Shown: positions 9,747 through 22,800, numbered from the stretch's first letter. The stretch: 64,000 bases of DNA from Pirellulales bacterium (GCA_018401745.1 JAGYJY010000022.1:1-64000), one strand, 5' to 3'. Notes: a model not told the origin generated them from the letters alone. Numbers and translations: made by a program.

Positions 9747-9978
9747 CTCGTCAGGCCCGAGCATCCTTCGAGCAACGCTCAACTGGAAAAGCTCGGGGCC
9801 GAGAAAAAAAGCCGGGGACGCTCCGGCCCAGGAACGGTACAACATGGATCCGGAAGGAGCGTCTTCCGGTGAACGATCGACGAATCTGATTTTCTGACTT
9901 CAACCGCAGGCAAAAAACCTGCACATCGACACCGCGGGTTCGCCCCGCACAACAACGAAGAGACCCGAGGGAGAAAGC
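9747..9978 (+). promoter_or_regulatory. tuf leader region with stem-loop
   Basis: 232 bp between tRNA-Thr and tuf. A perfect 7-bp stem (9850-9856/9863-9869, loop of 6) lies in the middle. A good ribosome-binding site (GAGGGAGAAAGC) directly precedes ATG 9979. The region may carry a separate tuf promoter, but none was convincingly identified. Confidence 0.35.
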
Positions 9979-11181
<1,203 letters not shown>

Positions 11182-11213
11182 TCCGCTACTCACAGGCGAA
11201 TAGACGGCAACAG

Positions 11214-11246
11214 GCTGCCGGTGGCTCTGCACGAGCCACCGGCAGC
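11214..11246 (+). terminator. Perfect 14-bp stem-loop after tuf
   Basis: Arms 11214-11227 and 11233-11246 are fully complementary around a 5-base loop. There is no T-run after it, and tRNA-Trp starts 8 bases later. It may act as a terminator without a U-tract, or as an RNA-processing or mRNA-stabilising structure between tuf and the tRNA. Confidence 0.55.
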
Positions 11247-11253
11247 TGACCGA

Positions 11254-11326
11254 AGGGGCGTAGCTCAACTGGCAGAGCGCTGGTCTCCAAAACCAGAGGT
11301 TGCGAGTTCGATTCCCGCCGCCCCTG
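11254..11326 (+). tRNA. tRNA-Trp (anticodon CCA)
   Basis: A 73-nt cloverleaf. The acceptor AGGGGCG pairs with CGCCCCT, and the anticodon loop CTCCAAA gives CCA. Its place between tuf and secE is the conserved bacterial arrangement. Confidence 0.96.
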
Positions 11327-11339
11327 CTCTCTGAGCCTA

Positions 11340-11371
11340 CCGGCGAGATCGCGTATACGTGGTCTCGCCGG
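11340..11371 (+). terminator. Stem-loop between tRNA-Trp and secE
   Basis: A perfect 9-bp outer stem (11340-11348/11363-11371) with a further CGTA/TACG inner palindrome. It lacks a T-run. It is a candidate terminator, or an attenuator ahead of secE-nusG. Confidence 0.4.
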
Positions 11372-11491
11372 GAACGGCTCGTGAATCTGACACAACGAAG
11401 AGCGAACGACCGCTGGCCGATGGATCGGGCAGTACGATCGATGATCGCGAGGAGCGCCGCGCTGGAAACGGACGAAAGCGGCTGAACGACG

Positions 11492-11959
11492 GTGGCGAGC
11501 ACACACAACGAAGTAGCAAGTGGATCGTTTCTTGGCAATCTGCTGAGTTTCTCCATCTACAAGCGGAATCAAGGCCGCGTCACCCGCCAGCTGACGTTTG
11601 CTGCGCTAGCGATCGCAATCGCTGTGGGCGTCTGGCGACTGGCGGCCGTGCTGCCCCTGTTGCTCGCCTCGGACGTCAGCAGTTCGTCCGACCTGGGCGT
11701 GGTGCGGTTTCTCCTGCCGGGGCTGCTTCTGGCAGCGGGGCTGTGGGTGAGTTTTCGGATCGTCTGCACGCCGCGTTTTGCCGACTTTCTCATCGCCGTT
11801 GAGGCGGAAATGGCGAAGGTTTCATGGTCGAGCTGGCCGGAAGTGGTGCGAAGCTCGATCGTCGTGATCTTCATGATGTTTTTTCTGGCAGCCATCCTGG
11901 GGCTGTACGACCTGTTTTGGTGGTTCTTGCTGCGAGCGTTGCAGGGAAGCGGCGGCTGA
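11492..11959 (+). CDS. secE: Preprotein translocase subunit SecE
   Basis: A 155-residue inner-membrane protein that clamps SecY in the Sec translocon. The conserved SecE core is at the C-terminus: amphipathic FLIAVEAEMAKVSWSSWPEVVRSS followed by one membrane helix (IVVIFMMFFLAAILGLYDLFWW). Two extra hydrophobic segments (about residues 34-58 and 70-92) precede it, making a three-helix form longer than the minimal one-helix SecE. The start is a GTG with no strong ribosome-binding site, so the N-terminus is uncertain. No rpmG (L33) gene lies between tuf and secE, unlike in many bacteria. Confidence 0.93.
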   Translation: MASTHNEVASGSFLGNLLSFSIYKRNQGRVTRQLTFAALAIAIAVGVWRLAAVLPLLLASDVSSSSDLGVVRFLLPGLLLAAGLWVSFRIVCTPRFADFLIAVEAEMAKVSWSSWPEVVRSSIVVIFMMFFLAAILGLYDLFWWFLLRALQGSGG

Positions 11960-12115
11960 GCCGGTTTGGTGACAGCGGTTGAGCCTTTCGCGGCTCGGCG
12001 CTCAGAGAAGGCCGCTGCCGAGCGTGGATTCGCAAGGCGGCGGTGAAGACACGACGGTTTGAAGTTTTGGGCCTGAAGGCGAGCCTGCCCACACACACTC
12101 TGCAACGGGATCGAG

Positions 12116-12973
12116 ATGAGCGAAGACGAGAAAACGCCAGCCACCGACGATGCCCTTGCGGCTGACGCCAGCGGAGAACATGAGCCCGCTGCCGAAGAGG
12201 CCACCGATGCGGCCGCCGCAGAAGAGGTCACCACAGAGCTGGTCGCAGAAGAGCTGGTCGCAGAAGAGCCCGTCGCAGGCAGCGTTTCGGAGGCGACCGC
12301 TGCGGAGAGCGGTGAAAGCGACGAAGACGATGACGAAGACGACGGTCCGATTGAAGCGGAAGATCCATTTAGCGGCAGCGAAGACGCCAAGCCTGTCGAT
12401 CTCGGCGACGATGCCGAGGCGGAGGCTGCGGCGGCCCTGCCAGACATGCATTGGTACATTCTCAAGGTGCAGAGCAACCGCGAGGATTCAATCCGCGAGG
12501 GGCTGATCCGTCGCATCAAGCTGCAGGGGCTCGACCACCTCTTCGGGGAAGTGATCGTCCCCAAGGAGCAGGTCACCGAGTTTAAGAGCGGCAAGAAGCG
12601 GGTCGTGTCTCGCAAGCTCTACCCCGGCTACATCCTGGTGCACATGGTGCTCAACGATGAGAGCTGGTATCTCGTGCGGGAAACCTCCGGCATTGGAGAC
12701 TTCACTGGCTCCGCAGGCCGGCCGAGCCCGATGCTTGAGGCGGATGTCAACAAACTCCTCAACAAGGCCGAGGAAAAGACCGACGACGCCCCAAGGCTGA
12801 AGATCAGCTTCCGCAAGGGCGACCGCGTGAAGATCAACGAAGGCACCTTCGAAAACTTCGAGGGCGAGGTCGAGCAGATCGACGAGGCCAACGGCCGCGT
12901 GACGGTGATCCTCAGCATCTTCGGACGCTCGACGCCAGTCGATATCGAATACTGGCAGATCGAGACGGTCTAG
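12116..12973 (+). CDS. nusG: Transcription antitermination/termination factor NusG with acidic N-terminal extension
   Basis: A 285-residue protein. The NGN domain begins only at about residue 111 (MHWYILKVQSNRED) and continues through KRVVSRKLYPGYILV. The KOW domain is at the C-terminus (FRKGDRVKINEGTFENFEGEV). The first 110 residues are a low-complexity Ala/Glu/Asp region with repeated EELVAEE-type units and no similarity to canonical NusG, which starts at NGN. It binds RNA polymerase and Rho or S10 in known systems. The extension could be a regulatory or RNA-mimicking acidic tail; that is inference. It is followed by rplK. Confidence 0.95.
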   Translation: MSEDEKTPATDDALAADASGEHEPAAEEATDAAAAEEVTTELVAEELVAEEPVAGSVSEATAAESGESDEDDDEDDGPIEAEDPFSGSEDAKPVDLGDDAEAEAAAALPDMHWYILKVQSNREDSIREGLIRRIKLQGLDHLFGEVIVPKEQVTEFKSGKKRVVSRKLYPGYILVHMVLNDESWYLVRETSGIGDFTGSAGRPSPMLEADVNKLLNKAEEKTDDAPRLKISFRKGDRVKINEGTFENFEGEVEQIDEANGRVTVILSIFGRSTPVDIEYWQIETV

Positions 12974-12997
12974 TCGCGGCTGGGCTTTGTTGATTTG

Positions 12998-13019
12998 GGG
13001 CTGCAAAAAACTGCAGCCC
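12998..13019 (+). promoter_or_regulatory. Stem-loop in the nusG-rplK gap
   Basis: A perfect 8-bp stem (12998-13005/13012-13019) with an A-rich 6-base loop. A six-T run occurs 12 bases further on (13032-13037), separated by a GAGGAC stretch. It is either a weak terminator of nusG or part of a leader structure for rplK-rplA. Confidence 0.4.
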
Positions 13020-13141
13020 TTGCAAGAGGACTTTTTTCAAGGTAATCACGGTGTTTCACTCGGCCGCTCTCCGCGGCGGCCGGCCTCGGCTTTGCAGCTG
13101 AGTTTTCGACCCGGCGGCAGCGTGTCAGGAAGGCGAGTTCG

Positions 13142-13567
13142 ATGGCGAAGCAGATGGTTGGTCAGGCCAAGTTTCAGGTCCCCGGAGGGCAGGCAACCCC
13201 GGCTCCGCCAGTGGGCACCTCCCTCGGCCGCTTCGGCATCAATCTTGGGCAGTTTGTGCAACAGTTCAACGACCGCACGAAGGAAGCCGGCGGCATGCCG
13301 ATCCCCGTGGTGGTCACCGTCTACAACGACCGCTCGTTTGATTTTGTGACCAAGAGCCCGCCTGCGGCGGCCCTCTTGAAGAAGGCTGTCGGGCTGGCCA
13401 AGGGCTCCGGCGTGCCCAACAAGACGAAGGTCGGCAAGGTCACGACCGAGCAACTCAACGACATCGTGAAACTGAAGGCCGCCGACCTCAACGCTCGCGA
13501 CGAAGAGCATGCCCGCCGCATGATCGCTGGCACCGCTCGCAGCATGGGTATTGAACTGGCCGACTGA
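13142..13567 (+). CDS. rplK: 50S ribosomal protein L11
   Basis: A 141-residue protein of the GTPase-associated centre. The N-terminal domain has the proline-rich [19 protein letters not shown] segment, and the C-terminal rRNA-binding domain ends with [17 protein letters not shown]. Length and order (before rplA) are canonical. Upstream lies a 168-bp leader with a hairpin, where L1-type control might act. Confidence 0.97.
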   Translation: MAKQMVGQAKFQVPGGQATPAPPVGTSLGRFGINLGQFVQQFNDRTKEAGGMPIPVVVTVYNDRSFDFVTKSPPAAALLKKAVGLAKGSGVPNKTKVGKVTTEQLNDIVKLKAADLNARDEEHARRMIAGTARSMGIELAD

Positions 13568-13617
13568 GCGGCCACCATGAAGCGGCCCACCAAACAAACA
13601 CACCGAGGTCCGAAGCA

Positions 13618-14298
13618 ATGAAACTCACCAAGCGGATGAAAGCGGCCACCGCAAAGCGGCCCAAGAACGACACGGCCCTGCCCCTCGCTGAAGCGATTGG
13701 CGTGCTCAAGGGATTCCCTCCCACGAAGTTTGACCAGACCGTGGAAATCCACGTGCGGCTTGGCATCGATCCCAAGCAGGCCGACCAGATCGTGCGAGGC
13801 TCGATTGTGCTGCCACACGGGATCGGCAAGTCAAAGCGGGTCGTCGTGTTTGCCAGGGGCAACCTCGCTGAAGATGCGACTGCAGCGGGCGCTGAGGAGG
13901 TCGGTGGCGAAGAGTTGGCCAAGAAGATCAAGGACGGCTGGACCGACTTTGATGTCTGCATTGCCGCTCCCGACATGATGGGCCTGGTGGGCCCTCTCGG
14001 CAAAGTGCTCGGCCCCCGCGGCCTGATGCCCAGCCCGCGTGCCGGCACGGTGACGGCTGAGATTTCCAAGACGGTCAAGGAATACAAAGCCGGCAAGGTC
14101 GAGTTTCGCAACGATCCCACCGGGATTGTGCACTCGGTGGTTGGCAAGGTGAGTTTCGACTCCGCGCAGCTCGCCGACAACATCCGGGCCTTTGTGGACC
14201 ATATCAACGGCATGCAGCCGTCGAGCGTGAGGGGGCAGTACATCAAGAGCGTGGCGATCGCTGCGACGATGAGCCCCGGGGTGATGGTCGCGATCTGA
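13618..14298 (+). CDS. rplA: 50S ribosomal protein L1
   Basis: A 226-residue protein that forms the L1 stalk and in many bacteria represses its own operon. Characteristic segments include [41 protein letters not shown] and [15 protein letters not shown]. It starts 50 bp after rplK, consistent with one transcript. Confidence 0.97.
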   Translation: MKLTKRMKAATAKRPKNDTALPLAEAIGVLKGFPPTKFDQTVEIHVRLGIDPKQADQIVRGSIVLPHGIGKSKRVVVFARGNLAEDATAAGAEEVGGEELAKKIKDGWTDFDVCIAAPDMMGLVGPLGKVLGPRGLMPSPRAGTVTAEISKTVKEYKAGKVEFRNDPTGIVHSVVGKVSFDSAQLADNIRAFVDHINGMQPSSVRGQYIKSVAIAATMSPGVMVAI

Positions 14299-14441
14299 CG
14301 CTGCTGCCGCAGCCTCGACGCCTCCCTCGAGACTTTGCTGGGGCCGCAGCGAAGTTTTTCTGCCCCCCCTTCCCGGCCGCGACAGTTCGTGCACAATGAG
14401 GGGTCCGCTGCCAAGCAGTCGGGCCGCCCGCGAGAGGATCC

Positions 14442-14975
14442 ATGAGCAAGCGCATCAAGAACATGCTGATCGAGGACATCCGTAGCCGCCTCGATGGGGT
14501 GAACGACGTGATTCTCGTTTCCCTCGGACAGCTCGACGCCATCAAGACCACCGAACTTCGGCGGACCCTCCGCCAGAAGAAAATCCATTTGCAGCTGATT
14601 AAAAACAGCCTCGCACGGCAGGCCACGCTCGATTCCCCTCTTGCTCCCGCTTTCACCGAAACCGCCGGCATGCTCGCCATGGCCTGGGGTGGTGAAGATG
14701 TGGTCGACCTCGCGAAAGAGCTCGACCGCATCGTCAAGCTGAAGGAGTATGAAGGCATCGAGTTTCGCGGCGGCGCGCTCGACGGTGGCCGGCTTGGGCC
14801 TGACGATGTCAAGGCCGTGGCCAAGTGGCCCTCGCGTGCCGAACAACTCTCCATTCTTTCCGGGCAGATTTCTTCCGTCGGCAGCATGCTCTCTGGGCAG
14901 CTGATCTCGGCAGGTGGCGCGATTGCCAGCCAGCTCAAGACGCGAATGGAAGAGCTCGAGAAAGCGGAGGCGTGA
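14442..14975 (+). CDS. rplJ: 50S ribosomal protein L10
   Basis: A 177-residue base of the L7/L12 stalk. The N-terminal rRNA-binding domain and the C-terminal helix ([16 protein letters not shown]) that binds L7/L12 dimers are both present. The 143-bp gap upstream contains GC-rich self-complementary segments (two GCTG..CCGCAGC units near 14300-14350) that could form the L10 leader. That is only suggestive. Confidence 0.94.
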   Translation: MSKRIKNMLIEDIRSRLDGVNDVILVSLGQLDAIKTTELRRTLRQKKIHLQLIKNSLARQATLDSPLAPAFTETAGMLAMAWGGEDVVDLAKELDRIVKLKEYEGIEFRGGALDGGRLGPDDVKAVAKWPSRAEQLSILSGQISSVGSMLSGQLISAGGAIASQLKTRMEELEKAEA

Positions 14976-15158
14976 CGAGGGCTCCCGGCAGCGACGTGGT
15001 GTGGCGAGCGATCGCCACGCAGCGTCAAACGGGAAGCGAAGAAACGCAGCGGACAAGACATGCCCTCCTGATGACGGCTTCGGAGGGCGGATTCAAACGA
15101 CGGCCATGGCACCACTGGGCTGATTGGCCGATTTTTCAAAGGGAAAGGACCTGACGTG

Positions 15159-15578
15159 ATGGCAACGGCTGAAGAAACCCGTGAGTTCTCGAGCGACACC
15201 AAGGAACTTGGCGACAAGATCGTCAGCCTGACGCTGAAGGCGGCCAAGGAACTCTCTGACTACCTCGACGAGGTTCACGGCATCAAGCCTGCGGCTGGCG
15301 GCGCGGTCGTGATGGCTGCCGGTGCTGGCGGTGGTGGTGAGGGCGGTGGCGAGGCTGCCGCTGAGCAGACCGAGTTTGACGTCGTGCTCGAGAGCTTTGG
15401 CGACAACAAGATCGGCGTGATCAAGGTTGTCCGCTCGGCCACTGGCCTTGGCCTCAAGGAAGCCAAGGACCTCGTCGAGAGCGCTCCTGCCAAGATCAAG
15501 GAAGGCATTTCCAAGGAAGATGCCGAGAAGCTCAAGGCAGAACTGGAAGAGGCCAAGGCGACGGTCGCTATCAAGTAG
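15159..15578 (+). CDS. rplL: 50S ribosomal protein L7/L12
   Basis: A 139-residue stalk protein that recruits translational GTPases. It has an N-terminal dimerisation helix pair, a very Gly/Ala-rich hinge (about residues 45-68), and the canonical C-terminal domain ([22 protein letters not shown]...[12 protein letters not shown]). A GTG at 15156 is directly followed by ATG 15159; the ATG is chosen because AAGGA lies 9 bases upstream. It is about 10-15 residues longer at the N-terminus than the E. coli protein. Confidence 0.95.
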   Translation: MATAEETREFSSDTKELGDKIVSLTLKAAKELSDYLDEVHGIKPAAGGAVVMAAGAGGGGEGGGEAAAEQTEFDVVLESFGDNKIGVIKVVRSATGLGLKEAKDLVESAPAKIKEGISKEDAEKLKAELEEAKATVAIK

Positions 15579-15997
15579 CGAACCTGGGAAACATGGGCTC
15601 GACGCGGGGAACTTGGCGTCCCCGTCGTCGGGCGTTATAGTTCTAGGTTCGAGCCGTCACGCCTTCCGTTTCCCTGTCGGCATGATGGCCGTGAGGAGCG
15701 ACTTGCTTCCACGGCTATGGTGTCGCGACGCCAGCCGGTGCGTCTGTCCATGCCAATGCGTCCAGCGCTGCGGTCGTTTTCCGCTTGTTTTATTGGTGGT
15801 GGGCGAAGCGCACCTGCTGGGTCCTGTGCCGTCCCTCCATGCGGATTGTTCTCGAGGAGTCGCCTGGGCTCCTGTGGAGATCCGTCCTTCCAGCTGTCGC
15901 CTTCGGCCGGTCTCGCCTCAGACCGGCTTTCGCGGTCGTTAAATGGCCGCGGTTTGCAAACGATCCTCCGGTTCATCTCCACAGGAGTTCTTCCTCA
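15579..15997 (+). promoter_or_regulatory. Long rplL-rpoB leader with stem-loops
   Basis: 419 bp without a gene. A perfect 8-bp stem-loop lies at 15906-15913/15920-15927 with a TTT immediately after. A GGGGA...TCCCC hairpin near 15615 and a GCCGTG...CACGGC pairing near 15690-15718 are weaker. The rpoB frame is open upstream to 15785, but that extension has no RpoB character. This is the expected place for L12/rpoB attenuation. Confidence 0.4.
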
Positions 15998-18900
15998 ATG
16001 GCAACAAGCGCCGTCCGCCGCCTCCAGACCACCGACGTTCGCCACTTTGGAAGCCATCGCGCCAGCCATCAGATCCCAGACCTGACCGACATTCAGACGC
16101 GTTTCTTTGACGCGTTTCTGCAGCGTGATGTGCCGCACGCCAAGCGGAAAGACCACGGCATCGAGGGCGTGCTGCGGGAAATCTTCCCGATTGAGAGCTA
16201 CGACAAGACCGTCAAGCTCGAGTATCTGCGGTATGACCTGGGCAAGCCGCGGTATGAGCCCGATGAATGCCGCCAGCTGCGACTGACCTACGGCCGTCCG
16301 CTGCGGGTGTGGCTGCGACTGACGCGGGAAGAGCCGATCGAGGAAGAGGTCTATCTCGGCGATGTGCCGATCATGATGGGCGGCGGCGAGTTCATCATCA
16401 ATGGTGCCGAACGCGTTGTTGTCAGTCAGCTTCATCGTTCGCCCGGCATCGACTTCGTGGCCGACACCGAGTCGACCGACCGCAAGACCTACAGCTGCCG
16501 GATCATTCCGGAACGAGGCAGCTGGATCGAGATCAATGTCTCGAAGAAAGACACCCTGCAGGTTCGCATCGACCAGAGCGGCAAGTTTTCTGCACTGACG
16601 CTGCTGCGGGCGATGGATCCCAAGTATTCCAGCGATGCCGAGATTCTGAAGCTCTTCTCCCAGCCAACGCTGCTGAAGGTCTCTGGCGGCAAGAGCGTGG
16701 CCAAGCTGGAAGGCAAGATTTCCGCCACCGACGTCGTCTACCCCAAGACGAGCGAGCGAGCGGGCGAGATCATTGTCGACGCCGGCGTGAAGATCAATCG
16801 CGACATGGCCGAGCTGATCTGCACCTCGGGCATCAAGAGCGTCGAGCTCTATGACGACGACAAGACGCCGCTCGTGCTCAACAGCCTGCGGGAAGACGCC
16901 GACGAGTCGAAGCGGCGAACGGGCGTGGCTCCGAGCCATGAAGACGCCCTGGTGCGGATCTACCAGCGGCTTCGCCCTGGCAATCCTCCCGCCCTCGACA
17001 AGGCCCGCTCCCTGTTCGACGAGAAGTTTAACGATGCCAACCGCTATCGGCTTGGCCGCGTCGGTCGCTTCCGCATCAACCGCAAGCTCGGCCTGTCGGT
17101 TCCCGAGACGGAGATGACCCTGCGGGCCGACGACCTGATTGCGGCGATCACCTACATCCTCAAGCTCACTGACGGCGAACCGGATGTTGAAATCGACGAC
17201 ATCGACCATCTTGGCAATCGCCGCCTGCGCACCATCGACGAGCTCGCCAGCGACGAGCTTCGCAAGGGCTTCCTCAAGCTCCGCCGCACGGTCCAGGAGC
17301 GGATGAGCCTCAAAGATGTCTCGGAGATGTCGCCGCGGTCGCTGATCAACCCCAAGAGCATCTCGGCAGCCATCGAATACTTCTTTGGCCGCGGTGAGCT
17401 CTCCCAGGTGGTCGACCAGACCAACCCGCTTTCAATGCTGACCCACGAGCGGCGGCTCTCAGCCCTCGGCCCTGGCGGCCTCAACCGCAAGCGTGCGGGC
17501 TTTGAAGTTCGTGACGTGCATATCTCCCACTACGGCCGGATCTGCCCGATCGAGACACCGGAAGGCACCAACATCGGCCTGATCTCGAGCCTCGCGATCT
17601 ACTCTGGCGTCGACTCCTATGGCTTCCTTGTCACGCCCTACCGAAAAGTCTCCAAGTGCAAGCTGACCGACGACGTCGTCTGGCTGCGGGCTGACGAGGA
17701 GCAAAACGCCTACCTCGCTCCCGCCGACGCCCCCGTTGTGGACGGCAAGATCGAAGGCGAGTCGATCGTTGCTCGCTACCGCGGCGACTTCATGCTCGTG
17801 CCTGCCGACAAGATCGAATACATCGACGTGGCCCCGAGCCAGATGGTGGGCGTGTCTGCAGGGCTGATCCCCTTCCTTGAGCATGACGACGCCAACCGCG
17901 CGTTGATGGGCTCAAACATGCAGCGGCAGGCGGTGCCGCTGCTCGTTGCCGAGCCGCCCATTGTGGCGACCGGCATGGAGCGGAATGTGGCGGAAAACTC
18001 CGGCCTGCTTGTGCGGGCGGGCCGCAAGGGCACCGTTTCCTATGTCGACGCCAACTCGATCGAGGTGGCCGGTCCTGGTGGAGCGACGGAAACCCACAAG
18101 CTCCGCAAGTATGTCGGCCTCAATGAGCGGACCTGCCAAAACCAGAAGCCGATCGTGTCGCTCGGGCAGAAGGTAGAGAAAGGCGAGGTGCTCGCCGACG
18201 GTGCCGCCACGTTCAAGGGCGAACTCGCCCTCGGCCGCAACGTGCTCGTGGGCTTCATGGCCTGGGACGGCTTCAACTACGAAGACGCCATCATCATCAG
18301 CGAAGAGCTGGTGCAAAACGACGTCTACACCTCGATCCACATCGAGGAATACGACATCGAGATTCGCGACACGAAGCTTGGCCGGGAAGAGTTCACCCGC
18401 GACATCCCCAACGTTGGCGAACGGGCCCTGCACAACCTCGACGACAACGGCATTGTGCGGATCGGCACCTATGTGCGGCCCGGCGACATCCTCGTCGGTA
18501 AGGTTTCGCCGAAGAGCAAGACAGAGCTCACGCCGGAAGAGAAGCTGCTGCATGCCATCTTCGGCCGTGCGGGCGAAGACGTGAAGAACGATTCGCTCGA
18601 GGTGCCCTCCGGTGTGGAAGGCATTGTGATCGCCACCGAGCGGTTCTCGCGGCGAATGAGCCTCTCCGAAGAAGAGCAGCGGGAGTTTGAGAAGCAGCTC
18701 AAGGAGGCCGAGACCGAGGGCAACCTGCAGATTGCAGAAGCCTTCGCCCAGATGGTCACTGAGATGGAGAAGGTGCTGCAGAAGACGCTCACCGCTCCCG
18801 ACGGCTCGCCGCTGGTGCGCGACCAGAGCCACAAGCAGGTCGCCGAGCGGGCTGCGGCCTTCAAGATCGACGACTTCGACCTTCGTTCGCCACAGCGGAA

Positions 18901-19750
18901 GGCCGACATCGACAAGATCTACAAGACGATGTGGCCTTCGGTCGAGGCGTCTATCGACTCCAAAGACCGCCGGCTCAACAGCATGCGGCGAGGCGATGAG
19001 CTGCGGCCGGGTGTGCTGCAGATGGTGAAGGTCTACGTCGCCGCCAAGCGGGTGATCTCCGTCGGCGACAAGATGGCCGGCCGTCACGGCAACAAGGGTG
19101 TGATCGCCAAGATTCTTCCCCAGGAAGACATGCCGTTTCTCAAGGATGGCACGCCGATCCAGATCATGCTCAATCCGCTGGGCGTTCCCAGCCGTATGAA
19201 CGTGGGCCAGATTCTCGAAACCCACCTCGGCTGGGCCGGGCAGGTGCTCGGCTTCCAGGCGATCACGCCGGTGTTTGATGGAGCCAGCGAGCAGGACATC
19301 AACGACGCACTGGAGGAGGCTGACCTGCCGAAGCACGGCAAGGCTCAGCTCTTCGACGGCCGCACCGGCGAGGCGCTCGAGCAGGAAACCACCGTGGGCT
19401 ACATCTACATGCTCAAGCTGCATCATCTTGTCGACGACAAGGTGCATGCTCGCTCGACTGGCCCTTACTCGCTGATCACGCAGCAGCCGCTGGGCGGAAA
19501 GGCCCGCTTCGGCGGCCAGCGTTTTGGCGAAATGGAGGTGTGGGCACTCGAGGCCTACGGTGCCGCCTACATCCTGCAGGAACTGTTGACGGTCAAGAGC
19601 GACGACGTGGAAGGTCGCACCAAGATCTACGAGAGCATGGTCAAGGGTGAAAACACCCTCGAAGCGGGCACGCCAGCCAGCTTCGACGTGCTGACCAATG
19701 AGATCCGCGGCCTTGCCTTGAACATGCAGCTGGAGAAGCGGCGGGTGTAG
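15998..19750 (+). CDS. rpoB: DNA-directed RNA polymerase subunit beta
   Basis: A 1250-residue catalytic-core subunit. ATG 15998 is chosen over the longer open frame because AGGAG lies 10 bases upstream and the protein then begins [10 protein letters not shown] before conserved [14 protein letters not shown]. Hallmarks in order: [23 protein letters not shown], the rifampicin region ([26 protein letters not shown]), [10 protein letters not shown]-like [27 protein letters not shown], and the C-terminal anchor ending [12 protein letters not shown] charged insert (about residues 885-960) replaces the usual flexible region. It is co-transcribed with rpoC, 68 bp downstream. Confidence 0.98.
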   Translation: MATSAVRRLQTTDVRHFGSHRASHQIPDLTDIQTRFFDAFLQRDVPHAKRKDHGIEGVLREIFPIESYDKTVKLEYLRYDLGKPRYEPDECRQLRLTYGRPLRVWLRLTREEPIEEEVYLGDVPIMMGGGEFIINGAERVVVSQLHRSPGIDFVADTESTDRKTYSCRIIPERGSWIEINVSKKDTLQVRIDQSGKFSALTLLRAMDPKYSSDAEILKLFSQPTLLKVSGGKSVAKLEGKISATDVVYPKTSERAGEIIVDAGVKINRDMAELICTSGIKSVELYDDDKTPLVLNSLREDADESKRRTGVAPSHEDALVRIYQRLRPGNPPALDKARSLFDEKFNDANRYRLGRVGRFRINRKLGLSVPETEMTLRADDLIAAITYILKLTDGEPDVEIDDIDHLGNRRLRTIDELASDELRKGFLKLRRTVQERMSLKDVSEMSPRSLINPKSISAAIEYFFGRGELSQVVDQTNPLSMLTHERRLSALGPGGLNRKRAGFEVRDVHISHYGRICPIETPEGTNIGLISSLAIYSGVDSYGFLVTPYRKVSKCKLTDDVVWLRADEEQNAYLAPADAPVVDGKIEGESIVARYRGDFMLVPADKIEYIDVAPSQMVGVSAGLIPFLEHDDANRALMGSNMQRQAVPLLVAEPPIVATGMERNVAENSGLLVRAGRKGTVSYVDANSIEVAGPGGATETHKLRKYVGLNERTCQNQKPIVSLGQKVEKGEVLADGAATFKGELALGRNVLVGFMAWDGFNYEDAIIISEELVQNDVYTSIHIEEYDIEIRDTKLGREEFTRDIPNVGERALHNLDDNGIVRIGTYVRPGDILVGKVSPKSKTELTPEEKLLHAIFGRAGEDVKNDSLEVPSGVEGIVIATERFSRRMSLSEEEQREFEKQLKEAETEGNLQIAEAFAQMVTEMEKVLQKTLTAPDGSPLVRDQSHKQVAERAAAFKIDDFDLRSPQRKADIDKIYKTMWPSVEASIDSKDRRLNSMRRGDELRPGVLQMVKVYVAAKRVISVGDKMAGRHGNKGVIAKILPQEDMPFLKDGTPIQIMLNPLGVPSRMNVGQILETHLGWAGQVLGFQAITPVFDGASEQDINDALEEADLPKHGKAQLFDGRTGEALEQETTVGYIYMLKLHHLVDDKVHARSTGPYSLITQQPLGGKARFGGQRFGEMEVWALEAYGAAYILQELLTVKSDDVEGRTKIYESMVKGENTLEAGTPASFDVLTNEIRGLALNMQLEKRRV

Positions 19751-19818
19751 GGCAACTGCCCCCACCGCCGTGATTCTTCCCCCACACCAACACACCCTCG
19801 CCCCTAGGAGAGACCATC

Positions 19819-22800
19819 GTGAGCATCGGTGAAGCCACGTACGATCGCGTCAACGACTATTCAGCCGTGAAGATCAGCCTCGCCCGGCCGCACGATATCC
19901 GCAGCTGGTCGTTTGGCGAGGTGAAGAAGCCCGAAACGATCAACTATCGCACCTACCGTCCTGAAAAAGACGGCCTGATGTGCGAGCGGATCTTCGGACC
20001 GGAAAAGGACTGGGAGTGCGCCTGCGGTAAGTATCGCGGGATGAAATACAAGGGGATGATCTGCGACCGCTGCGGCGTGAAGGTCACCCACAGCCGGGTC
20101 CGCCGGAAGCGGATGGGCCACATTGAGCTCGCCGCGCCCGTGGTGCACATCTGGTTCTTCAAGGCGATGCCCAGCCGCTTGGGCGCGCTGCTCGACATGA
20201 AGACCTCGAGCCTGGAGAAGGTGATCTACTTCCAGGATTACGTCGTGCTCGATGCCGGCGATACGCCGCTGAAGGTGCAGCAGCTGCTCACCGAAGAGGA
20301 GTATCGGCAGGCGAAGGCCGACTACGGCGAGGGCGGCTTCGAGGCAGCAATGGGGGCGGAGGCCGTCCGCAAGCTGCTTCTCTCGCTCGACCTGGTGACG
20401 CTCTCCAAGGAGCTGCGGGAAGAGCTGGTGACCACCGGTTCGAAGCAGAAGAAGAAGGACCTCGTCAATCGACTGAAGATTGTGGAGGCGATTCGCGACA
20501 GCGAAAACAAGCCGGAATGGATGGTGCTCGACGTGATCCCCGTGATCCCGCCAGACCTCCGTCCGCTGGTGATGCTCGATAGCGGCAACTTTGCCACCAG
20601 CGATCTCAACGATCTCTATCGCCGCATCATCAACCGCAACAACCGGCTCAAGAAGCTCGTCGACCTCAACGCCCCTGAGGTGATCATCCGCAACGAGAAG
20701 CGGATGCTGCAGCAGTCGGTCGATGCCCTCTTCGACAACAACCGCTGCAAGCGGCCTGTGCTCGCCAGCAGCAACCGCCCGCTGAAGAGCCTGACGGACA
20801 TGATCAAGGGCAAGCAGGGCCGCTTCCGCGAAAACCTGCTTGGCAAGCGTGTCGACTACTCCGCGCGAAGTGTGATCGTGGTCGGCCCGAGCCTGCGGCT
20901 GCACCAGTGCGGCCTGCCCAAGAAGATCGCCCTGGAGCTCTATCAGCCGTTCATCATTCGCAGGCTCAAGGAGCTCGGCCACGCCGACACGATCAAGAGC
21001 GCGAAGAAGATGCTCGAGCGGAAAGACGCCGAGGTGTGGGACATCCTCGAAGAGGTGATCCGCAACCATCCGGTGCTGCTCAATCGTGCCCCCACGCTGC
21101 ACCGCATGGGCATCCAGGCTTTCGAGCCAACGCTCGTGGAAGGCAACGCCATCAAGCTGCATCCGCTCGTCTGCAAAGGCTTCAATGCCGACTTTGACGG
21201 CGACCAGATGGCCGTCCACCTGCCGCTCTCGATCGAGGCCCAGGTGGAAGCCCACACGCTGATGCTCTCCACCAACAACATCTTCAGCCCAGCCAACGGT
21301 GCGCCGATCATCTCGCCTTCGCAGGACGTGGTGATGGGCTGCTACTACCTGACGATGTCGATGGCGGGGCGTCGCGGCGAAGGCATGGTGTTTCACGACT
21401 TCGATGAGGTGGAGCTCGCCCACTCAATGGGCAAGGTCGACACCCACGCGAGGATTCGGGTCAAGCTGCCGCCCAAGCAGCGTCTCAAGACCGACGTCGA
21501 AGCCGACAGCCACCCCGGCGCCCTGATTGAGACGACGGCGGGCCGCGTGCTGTTTAACTCGGTGTTGCCTGAAGGGATGCTCTTCTACAACCACCCGATG
21601 AAGTCGGGCGAGCTGGCGAAGGTGATCTCCGACTGCTACCAGACCCTCAACCGTCGCAAGACAATCGACCTGCTTGATGACATGAATCAGGTCGGCTTCC
21701 GTTGGGCCACCAAGAGCGGCCTGTCGTTTGCCACCGACGACCTGATCACGCCTGATTCGAAGACCAAGATCATCGGCGACGCTGAGAAGAGCGTGCTGAA
21801 GATCATGAAGCTCTATCAGCGTGGCGTGATCACCGACGGCGAGCGATACAACCAGGTGCTCGATGCCTGGACCCACGCCCGCGAACTGATCACCGTCGAG
21901 ATGATGGCAGAACTGGAGCAAGACACCGACGCCAAAGCCAACCGTCGCAGCGGCTACGTCAACCCGATCCATCTGATGGCCAACTCGGGTGCCCGAGGCG
22001 GTGTGGAGCAGATTCGGCAGCTGGCCGGCATGCGAGGCTTGATGGCCAAGCCGTCGGGCAAGATTATTGAAACGCCGATTAAGGCCAACTTCCGTGAGGG
22101 CCTGACGGTGCTGGAATACTTCAGCTCCACGCACGGTGCTCGGAAGGGTCTGGCCGACACCGCGCTGAAGACGGCCGACTCGGGCTACCTGACGCGAAAG
22201 CTTGCTGACGTCGCCCAGAACGTGGTCGTCACCATGCACGACTGCGGAACGACGCAGGGCATCACCAAGGGCGTCATCTACCGCGGCGAGAAGGTGGAAG
22301 TCGGCCTGGCCGACTCGATCCGTGGCCGTGTGAGCCTGGTCGAGATTCGCAACCCGAAGACCGATGAGGTGGTGGTTGCCGAGAATGACATGATCACGCC
22401 TTCCATGGCTCGTCAGATCGAAGCCTTGGGGGTCGAGAAGATCGAGGTTCGCAGTGCTCTCACCTGCGAGGCTCCGCTGGGTGTCTGCCGTCTCTGCTAC
22501 GGCATGGACCTCTCCACGGGGTCGCTCGTGGAAGAAGGCATGGCCGTGGGCATCATCGCAGCCCAGAGCATCGGCGAGCCGGGAACGCAGCTGACGATGC
22601 GGACGTTTCACATCGGCGGCGTCGGTCAGCGTGCCATCGAAGAGAACGAGAGCCGAGCCAAGAAGGCTGGTATCGTCCGGTTCACGCGGCTTCGCACCGT
22701 GACCAACGAGCTGGGCGAAGAAGTCGTGCTGGCTCGCAATGGTGAGATCGCGATTCTCGAAGACTCTGGTCGCGAGCTTGAGAAGTTTGACGTGCCCGCC

